Source: Prinia subflava (Eukaryota; Chordata; Aves; Passeriformes; Cisticolidae). Taken from it: a stretch of 64,000 nucleotides of DNA. This document shows positions 45,997-59,235 of this stretch, piece after piece. The position numbers and the translations under genes were made by a program. The notes under the pieces are model-generated. The model had not been told where the DNA came from. It did no database searches and worked only from the letters and a program-made list of their open reading frames with translations. The stretch lies in NCBI RefSeq assembly GCF_021018805.1, contig NC_086257.1, positions 18,286,693-18,350,692 on the forward strand. Direction: 5' to 3'. The number at the start of each line of letters is the position of its first letter. The stretch's first letter is position 1.

Positions 45997-48900
45997 AGTG
46001 AAGCTAGATTAGTTCATACAAAACTCAACAATACAGCACTGAAACCCATTGTTGATATTCAACATTTTTCACATAGCGGAACAGAATAGACAATACGGTA
46101 TCTAGGAAACCATGGGCTGGATTACAAACTGATGATATCTCATCCTTCTGGAGGGCCTGTAAACCTTTTTATTACCTACCACAGAAGGGGGGAAGAAAAT
46201 CCGAAACAAAACACCACAGCATAAACCACCCCGTATTGATAATGTTTGAACTCTTTTCATAAATAAATGAATTTAATCTTTTTCCTAGTTCTGTCCTAAG
46301 CTCACCCCCCCTGCAATATGCATACATAATGAAACACTTGCCTTTCACACTGCTTAAATAACTGTTAAATGCACAGCGTTCGTGCCAGTCTGTGCCATGA
46401 GGCTCATTTTAAAAACAACTTCCTTGTTATATATGTAAAAACAGACCTATACCTGGCCTTAACAGTATTTCTTAAACTTTGCAACCTATATGTAATAATG
46501 CCTCTCTTATTCTGTAATGACACAAATCCTATTTTCCTTCACACAAGAATTTATAACTGCAGTTCCTACTGTGCATATAAGAATGTTTGAAATAATTCAT
46601 CTGCCTGCTAATTTTTTATTAAAAATTTCTTCCATTTTCAAACCTCCTTTTGAGCAGTCCCTGTACTTGCACATCACATCCCCAGCTTTCACCACTCTCA
46701 GTTCAGAGATCCCTCAGTGCAAACTCTGTTTTGTCCATTTTTGCTGCACTTACACTGTGCAGAAAAGAAAATAAATACAGTGTTTATAGGAGATCCATTT
46801 ACCCCTGCACCGATTATTTTTATGTTTCAGCCTCACTCCTTTTCCTCAGACTCCAGTTCCCGTATTTTCCTCAAAACCCCAAATAGTCTAGGTAGCCACA
46901 GAAGTGATTGTTCCTACCAGTTTCTTTTCATCACTTCTGCAATTGACCAATTGACAACTGATTGATGGTTATCTTTTCACTTCCACAATGAAAGAAATTA
47001 CCATCACTATAGCTATGTACAGTAAATGCCTCCAGAGTAAATTACATGATTCTAAAATTCTCCTTAGCTCACTTAGTAAAACATCAACACAAAAAAGTTT
47101 CTTTTTTGCCTCTCTTCCTGTACTGCAGATTTGGCCTTTCCTGTCAGCTTCAGAAAAGAACTTGACAGCTTCTTTAAAAAGAGGAGTATAAAAGAACTTG
47201 AATAAGGGATGGCACAGGGCTGGGCTAAGGCTTCCATTCTCTGCAAGTGGCTATTCTTTGCACTGAAAAAAAAATTAGGCATGTGAGCACAGATAAGCCA
47301 CATAAGAATACCCCAAAGAATATTCCCAGTGACCTTGAGATTTTTCTGCAATTCCATATCCATTCTCTGCTGGAACAGCTTCATGAATTCTGAACTTCAG
47401 AATGACTAACTCATTTCCAGAATGTGCAATTTATTCCTTGTAGGGAGAAAAAACACTCCCACAAAATTAAGAGGGGAAAGTATTTGCAACTACAAAATAA
47501 AATAAATTTGTCCTTGGATTTTTGCAATAGTTCAGACGTATTGGTGAGAATTTGGCTCCATTCCCATCGCTGGTTTTAGTGATGTTGGGATGGAAGAGAG
47601 ATGCAATTCTAACTAAAACCAAACACCCCTCTTAATTTTGTCAGAATTTTTAGCTCCTGCATGGAAATATAGTGAAAACTTTTGATTGCTCTACAATTAA
47701 GGGTGGTTTTCAGAGCATTAAATATACCACTGAGAAAGACTGAGAATTATTTATTGGGTTTTGTTCCTTCTTGGAGAGCACTCTATAACTGAAACGAAAA
47801 TAGACTCATTATAGCTCATTATTTAAATAAACATGAAAGGAGAAATGTAACTCTGCTTTGGTGTGGCCAAAAGATTTTGCAATAATATAAAAGCCTGTGT
47901 ACTTTACAACAGAAGATACAACTGCTCACAGATCCCCTCCAGTTCAAGCTACAGACTTTAAAAGTTTCTATTACTTTCTGCAGGCTGATAATCTCCATGA
48001 GTTTTTCACACTTCAGACCACCACCATCTCTAGCTTTTAACTATAGGCTTTCCTGTGTTTTGGTTATCAGCAAACATCAGGACAGTGTAGTCTTCAAATC
48101 CTCTTCACTAATTTATTCAGGAGAGGAGTTTTCTTGGAATTTATGTTATGCCACCTTGGAGGGATCCTTCCTGAGAGGTGAGGCTGTGATGGAGGATTCA
48201 CTCCAGATCTAAACAAGACATACAGAGCAGATTAAATGCCTCTCAAACATTCTTTTCAGTCCTTTTATCCCCTCTGAATCTATCAGCAATATTACTTCTG
48301 GATATCTCTACTCTGTACTGGTTTCCACAAGAGAGAGGCAAACAAGAATCACAAGAGATTTGATCTGAAATTCCCATACTCCAACAAAAGCCCAAAGCTC
48401 AACCAAAAGAGGACTAACCATGGTCTGCAATTACCTATTCCTGAAAAGACTTTTGAGAGCAAAGGACCCTTTATTATGAGGGAAAGAAAGGTATAAGAAA
48501 TTACAGAAGATAATGCATTGCAGTTGTTTTACAGCTATTAGAGGGCTAGAGAAGAAAATCTTGATGTAAAATTCATATTGTTCATTTCTTTCATTATTGT
48601 TACTTTTTCAAAGAATTCTATGCCCATGTACCAATATCCAGGGAGAAATAGCTGGTATTAAAATCAGTAAATTACAGAGTTACTGTACTGCTGTGCTAAC
48701 TAGATGAAAGGAGGATGGTTGCTATAAATGTACATAAATATGATTTGAAAAAGGACAACAGAGAAGAAAAAGGAAATACATCAGGTTCGTCTTTAGTTAA
48801 TTTAAAATTGCACTTTAAACAATTAACTGCAATTACAATAAAAATTTGTGCTGGAAAGAACTGTACCAAAATTCAACTATAACTGTCTTAAAATACATTT

Positions 48901-51900
48901 TGTCAGATTAATAATTCTTTCTAGGAAACACTTTTGTCCATACATACATTTGTTCTTAAATATTTCAAGCAGTCATATTCCCAGCCCAATTATCTTTCCA
49001 GAGGCTGAAAAAAGCTCTGGTAAGCAATTACAGGACAATCCCTTCCCTCAAATATTGACTTGTAATATTAATTAAGCATTTTAACATATGAGATTAAATG
49101 TTAATATTTTTGGAACAGTATAATATTCTTGCCTCCCATCAAGCAAACAACTTAATGATGCAAAGAAGGAAAGATACAACTGATTTTCACTCAACAAACT
49201 TTAAAGTGAAGGCCCTCAAAGCTATTATGTGCTGTTGTACACATTCATTTAAACTCAGCTTTTTCTTGCACAATGCTTGAAAATTTAAACAAGAAAAAGC
49301 AGAATAGAATTAAGCTTTTACTTTTGCATGTCTGATTTCCAATTCTTTCTAACAGAAAGACTCATTTCAAGCCATTTTTGCATCACTAGATGTCAAGAGG
49401 ACGGCTTTCCTGCGATGCATGACATGGGTTACTCACTTGAAGGTGAAAGGAAATTTGAAGAGCAACCTTCAAATCCTATTATGTCATAACTACTTCCCAG
49501 GAGAGGCGAAGGAGACAGCAGGGACCATGTGTATAAAACCACCTCTTTCCTCATTCTCTTGTCTCTGGGCGCAGGCTTTTAAGTATTTGTATAATATAGG
49601 GTCTCTGCCTTTTTGTTGCCAGGCATTCATTGTAAGTACTCCACAACATAACAAGAGTTTTGAATAGAAGCCAGAAAACCCTCTATCATTTCTGTTTTCT
49701 TCCAGGTTGCTTCACTGGGTTTTATGACTGATCTAAACCATATACGTGTTCTATAAAATACCTAATTCATGTACATCAAGTAAAAGGGGAAAAAACCCAA
49801 AAAGCTTTACTGGACCAAAATTTGGGTTGGGATTCATTTAGACAATTCAAGGATCTGGTAATTTCCAAGACAACCATTACCTGTGAAGTGTTGCAGGAAT
49901 AGCAAATATTTTAACTTTATCTTTGTGGAGCAGATAAGTAAGTTGCAAAATGACTGCTCCCAGGATACCAGCAGACCCTTTCATGTCCAAAGGACAACAA
50001 CCCAACAACAGAGCCTTCTATAAAGAAGCTTTGAGAAGCCAAGGCATCACTCTGCAAATACTAAGGATTTTGTTATGAATGCTGTTATAAGAGAGTCTAT
50101 CAATCTAAATAAACCCTTTTTCTCACACTCATCAATGTGATTTTTGAATGCTTTATAGGCATCAACTCAACCAATATGATAGAGACTAGTGGAAAGGCTC
50201 TCAATATAATCTCCTACAAAGCTCTATGAAGTTCAGACAGTTGTCACAGCTCTTATTTTAATGTGAACTAATTTTTAATCATAGTAGAGTACTTGAAAAT
50301 TAACATATCCTTCAACTCTCTTCTCTATGTCACCATCTCCATCAAAACAAGTGTGTTTATTCTGCTCCTTCTCTGTGCTGTGTTGGAGAGTCTGAACAAA
50401 GGCAGCATGTGGAGCAAGGAGTTACCAGTGACAACAGTCAATAAAGAAGAGATGGAATCCCTTCAGGACTGCAGCTTGTCTGGACATTTAACCAGCTGCT
50501 GGGTTTGCTGCTTTCAGGGAAGGCAGCACTGTTGGTATTTAACATGATAGTCCATATTGGGTTTCACGACTTAACACAGGTTCTCAAAGACTGACGTGGT
50601 CTTTGCAACACAGATGATGAAGTCAAGGACGACTTAGACAGTGAGAGGACTCGAGTTCAGTGTGCAATTCCAAGGCATTGGTAGTTAAGGTGTTGAGATC
50701 TGTGTTAGAGGAGTGGACAAAAGTATTTGCAACCATCAGGCAGTCAGAATTCCTTCTGAGCACAGTTTGGAACCTGCCACTTCCCCCTATAGGAGAACAA
50801 CAGTCTTTGGGAGCAGCAGCCCTAAATTCTTTGGTTTTGAGTGGCACTATTTTTAAAAAAACCCACTAGAAACAGCAGAAGGTTGTGAGCACTGACACTG
50901 CCCCTTACAAAGCAAACCATGAAGAACCAAGCAGTGAACAGCAACAATCTGAACACCAAAGCTGACCCGAACACTTGGTGAGTTTTCTCTTCAGAGTAAT
51001 CTATTAAAAAACCCCTGAACAACCAGGAGCAGAACAACATGTTCAGAGTCCCAGAATGTACTTTCTAAAGAACAGAACTTCTCTGATGTACCAAAAGAGG
51101 AGGAACATAAATGGTCGGAAGCAGAAAACCTGACCATTTCCCTCTAATCTCTAAAACTCCAGAGCAAGCTCAGGTGAGCTCTAACTCTAAGGACATGCAT
51201 ACTGAGGAGGAGCACAACTACAGCAACACAACAAACAAGAGAGAACAATGTAGGGAACCACAACAACTGAACATTCTGTGAGTGGAATTAATCCAGGACA
51301 CAGAGCAGAAAGGACAAATGCTGGAGAGTTGGAGGCAACATTTTGCAAAGAGAAGCTCTTGATCATTGTGTACACACAGAGAAGCTCAGCAACATATGTG
51401 ACCTGAATACCTGAATGTAACCAACAGCCATTCCCAAGACAGAGCTTTCCAAAAAGAACAAAAACCAGAACAAGATCACATGAACTTTGAACTTCTCAAA
51501 AAAGAAGGGTTTTGTGGAAGTGCCAAATGCAGAGACACGTCAGCCAGTGGAATCACAGAATCACCCTCTGTGTGTCCTGAGTGGTTAAAGAACAGAAAGA
51601 AGGTCCCATCTGTGAAAAAACAGATGACTAACAGGAGAGTCGTTTGCAGCTTTGGAAGAAGAAATAAAAAATAGTAAGTCATTATGATGAAATACAAATT
51701 ATTTGAAAAATCACAGAAGTACAACGGTGAGAAGAAGGAAAATAAAATAAATTGCAACCAATAACTTCATCATATCACACTGTGTGATTCTGTTTTTCCA
51801 CTGAGCAATGAGACCCAGTATCAACAAATTCATACTGCAGGCTTTAGGTGGGGGTGTTTCTGCTCTGGGTAATTAAAATGGCTTGTCTGAAATTAATTGC

Positions 51901-54900
51901 ATAAAAAGTGATCTGGTTTTACTGACCGACTATGAATCCCATTCCTCTCAATTAGAAGTGTATATGCAATTTAAAACCTAAAATTAGACACTTTAATCCA
52001 TATTTAAGAACCAAACAAGCAGCATGGGGTCTGTGAAAAGCAAGCTCTTAAACCACTCAATATCATTTATAAACACATCCACAGGGATGAGGAAGAGAAG
52101 TAATATGCTAATGTTGCTGAATGGTGAAATGGAGACCAGAGGTTTGATCCAGCACCTCAGGAATCAGGGGCTTTGTGAGCTACAAATACACAGACAAGGT
52201 GATCTCCTGTGCACTCCTTGCTCTTTGCTTTAGAGGCAAAAATGGCCAAAGGAATACAGGGGTCTTCCCTGACTGATATTTTATCAAAAGTATGAACCAT
52301 TTCCCTGTAAGCTGTCCTGCAGTGACTGGGAATGTGAGGATCTGCACTGTGCTCACAGTCCATGGGACAGTTACACACAACTGCACCTTCTGTAAAGCAA
52401 AATGATAAAAAATAATTTTGTTGCGTATTTTGAAAATTAAGTTTTATACAGTTAATCAAGTAAGGTGCAAATAAATAGCATCCCAACTGAATGTTAGACC
52501 AGTTGTCTGATAGGTGGTAAAAGAGATGTAAAGAAAAGGGGATGTGTGCTTTTATAAAAGATAAAAATATCTGTCATAAAGCTGCTGTAACCTTTTGTCT
52601 CCTAACCATACATATTACTAAATTATTGAATAATCTAATGCACAGTTTCCTTTATACAGCAGAAGCAATTCACCCAGCTTGGTATGCAAAACAAACAAAC
52701 AAACCAGAGCATAATTTGACATTTTCACACGCTTGGCATTGAAAGCAAGCTCATTTGGTTTTTTTCAGGAGTATTTTGCATTCTTGGAGTACACCAGCAG
52801 TGGCTATAATGTGTGATGTAAGTGTATCATAGAATGTGTTTATTATAGCCATTTCTCTGTAGCTGCTACAAGGGAACCCCTTTGAGGCTAGATAAAAGTT
52901 TGCCAAAAATAATATTCAAATATCCTTTTAATCAAAACAAGATAAAGAGGAGATTAGTGTCACCAGTGTCAACACCACCACTTCCAAAACATATGCTCAA
53001 ATAAAACATGAAAGCTTTAGGGGATTGGTTTTGCAAGCTTCAGTAGCTCACACTTCCTCTCTCTTCCAACTCTATGTATTATTAAAATGCATCAGCTGAT
53101 GATGTGTGTTAATGACAAGCTCCATCCTCAAAGGGGTCTAATTCATTAAAGGGGATGATCACACAGTAATTCTCAGAATTGAAAACAAAATATTTATTTG
53201 GATTATTAATTATGAGTTTTATTTCAATGTAGATTAGATTCTTTTAATGTAATTTAAAATAAAATAATGAAAAAGTATATTGCAAGAAAAAAGCTCGCAT
53301 AAATATCAAGCAAAATTTAATTCCCAACTAAACTTAACAGCATGAGGATTTTTCTCCATAAAATATCAATTTTCATGATTATCATACCTGATAAAGTTTG
53401 AACATTTTCTTTAATTCTAAATCTTGCTGTTCTTCCTCCTCTTCCCTCCCTCTCCCTCCCAGGAATAACAATTATAAATTCCATTTTTTTTCTTTTACTT
53501 ACAACTTGTTTAACTTTTAGATTTTATGGGGAGAGCGTAGGGCATTCATCTGTCATCAAAATGATACCCACTGAATTATAATTTAAAATATTGAAATGTA
53601 CATTCTCCCTCTGTTTTGGCAAAATTTCACCTGTATGAAATTTAAGGACTGGATCTAGAAATTTCTAATTAAAAAAGCCCAGTTTCCTATTTGTTGTTGG
53701 AAAGCAAGCTGACAAGAATGAGAGATGTTAATTCAATTCAGTGGTTGGTGGAGCTATTGGGAGCTGATTTATGGGGTGTATCTTCCTTATCACCACCAGA
53801 AGAATTTCACAAAAATGCCAGTTTGGCCCCAAATATGCATTTGCTGGTTGTGTGGGATGGATTTGGCCACCGAGGGCTGCCGATAAAAATTAAACCAACA
53901 CTAAAATAGAGAGAACTGAGGGTGTAAATATCCTTAAAACTCACAGTTAACTACTTAACCGGGCATGTGTGGTAGTTGGGGATTGTGTCTTTTGCATCCA
54001 TGAATTCATATATATCGCAGGCTTTCCCTGGGAATTGCAGGAATTCCCCCAGAGCCTGGGGAGCCCCTGTGCCGTGTTTATCTGCTTGGCACGACTCCCA
54101 CACGGCTGCTGCCCACGGCCAGGCAGGTCCGGGGCTGCACACAGCCACAGCTTAGAGGCAGAGGAAGAAGGTATCATTAGCAAAATCCCCGGCAAAGCAA
54201 ATGGATTAGTAAAAGACAGGGATGGAATTTAAGCCCAGGGATCTTTTCTAAGCATCTTCCCCGGACAAAGCTGCCATTTCCTTCCAGGTTGTTCTCTCTG
54301 GTGGAGCCCCTTGCCGAGCTGCCACGCTGCACTCAGGAACTGCTCCACGTCTGCCACTGTCATTTTTACTGCTCAGATCCACAGTGCAGGGGTTCCACGG
54401 GCACAGGGGGCCTGTGGTGGCACCAGGACAGGCCCCAGCTGGGGTCTGTGCTGCAGAGCCACATTCAGGGCCAGTCCCAGGAACGGGCGCCAACAACACA
54501 GAGCTGAAACTGGGAGCACTGGTCCCACCTACTGCTCTGATGCTCCAGTGAAAGCAATGCTGAAAATATGTTATTGAAAAACACAGCCATGTGACAGCAA
54601 AACTAGAATATTACACACATTTAATTACACAAAAGTTTTTGTTTGGCCTTCTCTGAAATTTCATGAGAACACAGATTTTGGGCACACTTATATAATTTCA
54701 TCAGATGCTTCCCTTCAGGTGTCTGTGACCTCAGTAGCATTTAGATGAACACTGCACTTGTTTGAAATAAAGAGGCATCCACTGGTGGAGTGATTCATGA
54801 TGGCATTTGATGTAGAAGAAGCTGCTCTCTTTATAAATAGCCATTACACACACCTTACTCTGGAAATTTGACATGCATTTAAGAGAGAAGTGTTTTAAAC

Positions 54901-57830
54901 CACAGGTAGCAAAAGTAAAAACTTCAAAGAATTTTACAGTATTTTCAGAAATCCTTGCTGAATTCATACATATTTACTGAATAAGCAGAACACTTTAAGT
55001 CACTTTATTCTTCCTGGGACCATTATCAATTTGTTACTAAGGGCTTTCAAGGCAATACTACAAAATACATAACGCCTGTACTAAATATATTCTGAAATTC
55101 TGGAAAAGTTATATTTAACCAATGCAGTAAATAGGTAAAAGCACAGTATTTGAATACACCTTCTAATTTTCACTGAATTTACAATAAAAAAATTAACTAG
55201 GTTAGCCACATTACTGTGTGCAAAAGAGATAATTTCCAATGGCTTTTAGCTGCACAAACAATGCCATGGGATACAAGACTTTCTTGAAGGTTTTGAAATA
55301 TGATCTTTTCACTATTTAGTAATCATGCCCATAAAACTTGCTCGTATCAAAGTATTCTGATGTCTCTTTCCCAGACAGGAATTATCCACCATTAAGGTAA
55401 TTACTAGGGGAGAGCTAAATTCACATTAAACTCCCTGACATATTATGCCAAGAAAGTCACTGAAAAACTCTTGTTTACTTATATGTTGCTATATATTCCT
55501 TTCAAGCTTGTTTTTCATATCACCAGCATGAGTACGAAATGCAATTATTAGGAAAAGCTCAAAGCACAAAGCTGCTTTTTGAAGAGCACAATTAAAGTAA
55601 ACCAGACGTAGCTCCAGAGCTGCAATAGAAGGGCAGACACAAATCAGGGTTTTAAGAGTCAGGTGGAAAAGGCAGTTCACTGCAAAGCAGGGCAACAGTG
55701 AAACCGTGCATCAGTGGCACCAAATTACTTAAACTCATAGTACACGACAATTTATTTACTATAAAGGTAATGATTTATTGTGCAACACCTCTGAGTTCTA
55801 GCTCATCTTCACACAGTTAAATCACAATTTCCTTCCTGTGGTGAATACACACAACTCATAGTTATTTGTTGGTAGGATAAGATCACGTATTTTCAAAACC
55901 ATAGCAGATCGTTCATTACCAAATGTCTGTGAAAATGCCTCTATAACCTGGTAAGTCTGGCTAAGCAGCACAAGAGGCTAAAATTCACATTATATCAGGC
56001 AAACATATCTGTGTGTACATAAAGACTTCAATAGTTCCCCAATGCTGTGCTCCATGAGTGCTCCTCAAGATGGTATCTTAAATGTAAACAGTATGCACTG
56101 CTCGGGTTTGGGGCTGAGTTCATGGTGATTGTTTGCACAGGATAAACCATCTCATTCTTCCTCTGAGATGCCTCCAACAGAAGATTTAAGAGTCTTTATT
56201 TCCCTCTCAAGCACTGAGAAGCCAGGTGGAAACCAGGCCAAAACCCTTCAGCAGAGGCTTTTGATTTAACTGTGGTACTGATGCATCTCAGAGTTTTAGC
56301 ATGTATTTATGAAGGATACCAAATCCTGACAACTTTGCAGCTCTTTGGTGAGGTTAAGTTAGCAACTTGTCCAGGGAAAGTAAATTTTTGCCCTCATGCT
56401 GGCAGAGAGAAACTAGAAAATACGACCCATTGGACAAGGCAAAAATAAAAGTTACTGTGAAATTTTGTTTTGTTATTAAACTTAAATTACAATTTTTTGA
56501 GAAACATAAGGGACTTTTCTAAGTTTTTCACCTTGTGCTGGCTTTGCCACCATTTCATAAACAGAAGACATGTAAGCAGTATGGTTATGTAAGCAGATTC
56601 CCAGATATTCCACCACAGCGCACCCAGTGTAAAAGTAAAGTTAGAAAGGAATGGCTTTTACATAAATTTTCCTGAAGAAAGTTATTCACTGGCAAGCAAT
56701 GCTTTTAATCTAAATACAGATTTTCTTTTGGAAAAATACAATATTTGTTGTGAAAAAGTTTAGAAAATTATTTTTGTATCCGAACTGGAGTTCAACAAGC
56801 TTAACCAGAATTTAGTTTTATAGCCAGTCCTAGTTTCCATATTGAAAGTGTGTCCCAGTGTGGAAGTGCAAACAAAATATTTAGTTTTCAGTACTTTCCG
56901 GTACTTTCAGTGCTTGCAATTTTTAATTATAAAATTAATACAAAATCTTTCCTCAATTACTTTGTAGCAGATGCACAATGAATTTAACTCACAAAAATGA
57001 GTACTTGGCTAAGTAACAAGTCTGAGTAGTGTGCTGGGGGTTTTGAATTTCTATCAGTTATCCATGACCTAAATAATGCTATGCTGGTGTGCACAGTTTG
57101 AATGAGAACTGCACAAAAATAGAACAGACTTGAGAAACCAATCACTTGTATCTTATTTTATAAACTTATTTTGTATACAAGGTAATGAAAGAAAGGACTT
57201 TACTTTTCTATTTATAATTATGCTGTTATTAAGTGGAAGAAATGACTGTTGAATAATAAGATTTTCCTTCATTTAGTTGAAATATTTAAAAGTGTGCTTG
57301 GATATTTTAATATTAATAAACTTAATTTCTAAAAGTTATTGTTTTGTTACTCTACTGCAATGTTCATCAGTGGTGAAATCATTACAAATCCAATACTAAA
57401 ATGATGGCTATTACAGTTATACATATCTCTCATATATTTAATGTACCTGTTTCAAAGCACTTTCCAAAAAATAATTTAACACAACACTCGTTAGTGGAAA
57501 GTTTAATTTTAACCATCTCAAAGTGAGACAAAAGTTTGCCCCAGGTCGAACAGGAGGAGGGAAGAGAGTCTGGCAGTCTTGGCTCTCCATCTTTTCTTTA
57601 CGTTTATGAATCTGCATCAATTTATTGGGAAACATATTTAAAAAGAAGTTCTGTCCTACAGTAATGGTGTTAGCACTAAAAAGTTCAAGATGTAACATAG
57701 ACTCCTAGTTCTGTGAACCACCTCCAAAACTTCTGTGGTTCCCAAACTAAAGTCATGCCCAACTCAGGATAGGGCAAACTAAAATAGAGATGCAATCCTT
57801 TATATCCCTGTAGTCACAAACGGGAGATTT
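45997..57830. other. AT-rich gene-poor DNA
   Basis: No supportable gene. A repeat-free stretch at about 51880-52020 is rich in AATTA, TAATTAAAA and TGCATAAA cores and is a weak candidate distal enhancer. A pyrimidine-rich CTTCCTCC patch lies at about 53430-53465. A GC-richer patch at 54030-54540 has opposing short open frames without recognisable domains. No transposon was identified with confidence. Confidence 0.4.
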
Positions 57831-57893
57831 GTAGAGTGAAATGTTTGTAGAGTGAAATGTTTGTAGAGTGAAATGTTTGTAGAATGAAATGTT
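57831..57893. repeat. 16-bp tandem repeat, 4 copies
   Basis: Three identical units of GTAGAGTGAAATGTTT (57831-57846, 57847-57862, 57863-57878) are followed by a fourth with one internal change and truncated by one base (57879-57893). A small, young tandem array. Confidence 0.95.
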
Positions 57894-59159
57894 ACATCTA
57901 CTCAGACATGAATCTTCATGTCATATTTATTCTGTTTTCAGAAATCACCACTCATCAGCATGAGCCATTGAAATTCTTCTGAAGAACAGGAAGAACCCAA
58001 ACATTTCCTTCATGTCAAAAAACAACAAGAGGGCTTCTATCCCTAGCAATTAAAAAATGGAAGTGCATGTCCTGACATGAGTTTTAATTACTCTGTGGGG
58101 GCAACTGACCTTTTTCCAGACAGCTCAGGGGCGACTGTATGAAGGACCCATTTCCCATGAAACCAGGCTCCAAAGATTTCATCAGACAAAATGATAATGA
58201 GCTATTGCAGTTGAAATGAGCTGATTAGTTTTTCCCCCCAGCTGCTGTTCAATTAATGAACCACTTTTGAAAATTTTGAAATGAAGTTCACTAGTCATCT
58301 ATTTTTATTTTCTTAAATTGAAAACTGATAAATGAATTCAGCCTCTTGGTGACACAAACAAAAATAGTTTGAATTTCAGATCTTGAAGAAGTGTTAGAAA
58401 TTTGAAAAAAAAGGCACTTTTAAAAGCAGTGTGAATATTTAGCAGCAAATATTCCTAAAGGACTGGTAGAATACAGATGATTGAAGTAGCAGCCAAAGAA
58501 GGGATGCAAATGACTCTTAAATGAAAGGTTATAGAGCACTAGAGGTGTTTAATCCAAATAACAAACTGTTGTTGTCAATGAAAGATCTGATACAAACCGA
58601 TTTAGATAATGCAGAAAAATGAACACACAATTTGACAGCTACCCTGGATTTACAGAATCATGGGATTAAATGCTTTCCACTTATTCAAAGAGGATTAGTC
58701 AGGATACATTTATTTATTTAAAGCAGATCTTTTACAGAACTAAAGAGTTTACAAATGATATGGAGTGATGGAAAATAGAAAATCCATATCAGCTTTAGCT
58801 TCTATCATTCAGCCACAGACGGGAAACTGCTTACTACCAAATACACAAGACAGTGCATTAGCAAAACAATAATAATAATATTAATAAATTTGGTGTAGCC
58901 TTAAAATATTTAGTCAAGGAAAGAGAACATTGCAACACTTGCACAGGCCATTTGCAGAGAAAGGCAATAAAATGTGAACACACTAACAAAACCTCCACCA
59001 CTAGAGCTGATCCTGGAAAACACAGGTGCAAATCAGGGATAATGCTGGTGGAGCTGAGAGCTGCAGTTGGTCTGAGCTGGGAGATATTTACCAGATGAGA
59101 TTGCAAAGCAGGATTCCTGCATGCAAGCCCAAGAACTGCTGAACACTCACTACGGGGCA
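57894..59159. other. AT-rich gene-poor DNA
   Basis: No supportable gene or transposon. An ATA/ATT-type simple stretch lies near 58866-58886. The minus-strand frame at 58858-59160 (100 codons) has no recognisable domain. Confidence 0.4.
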
Positions 59160-59235
59160 CTGATTAAGTTACTTCACTTTTCAGTCCCCATTTCTGTTAA
59201 GTAGAGAGGATTTTAACCTGAAAAGCACTAAAGTT
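59160..59235 (+). mobile_element. Possible MIR-type SINE fragment
   Basis: GATTAAGTTACTTCACTTTT, then CAGTCCCCATTTCTGTTAAGTAGAG, resembles the MIR internal segment (GGCAAGTTACTTNACNTCTC then CAGTTTCCCCATCTGTAAAATGGGG). A weak AAAGCACTAAAG follows. Similarity is limited and no head or tail is recognisable, so this call is tentative. Confidence 0.4.
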
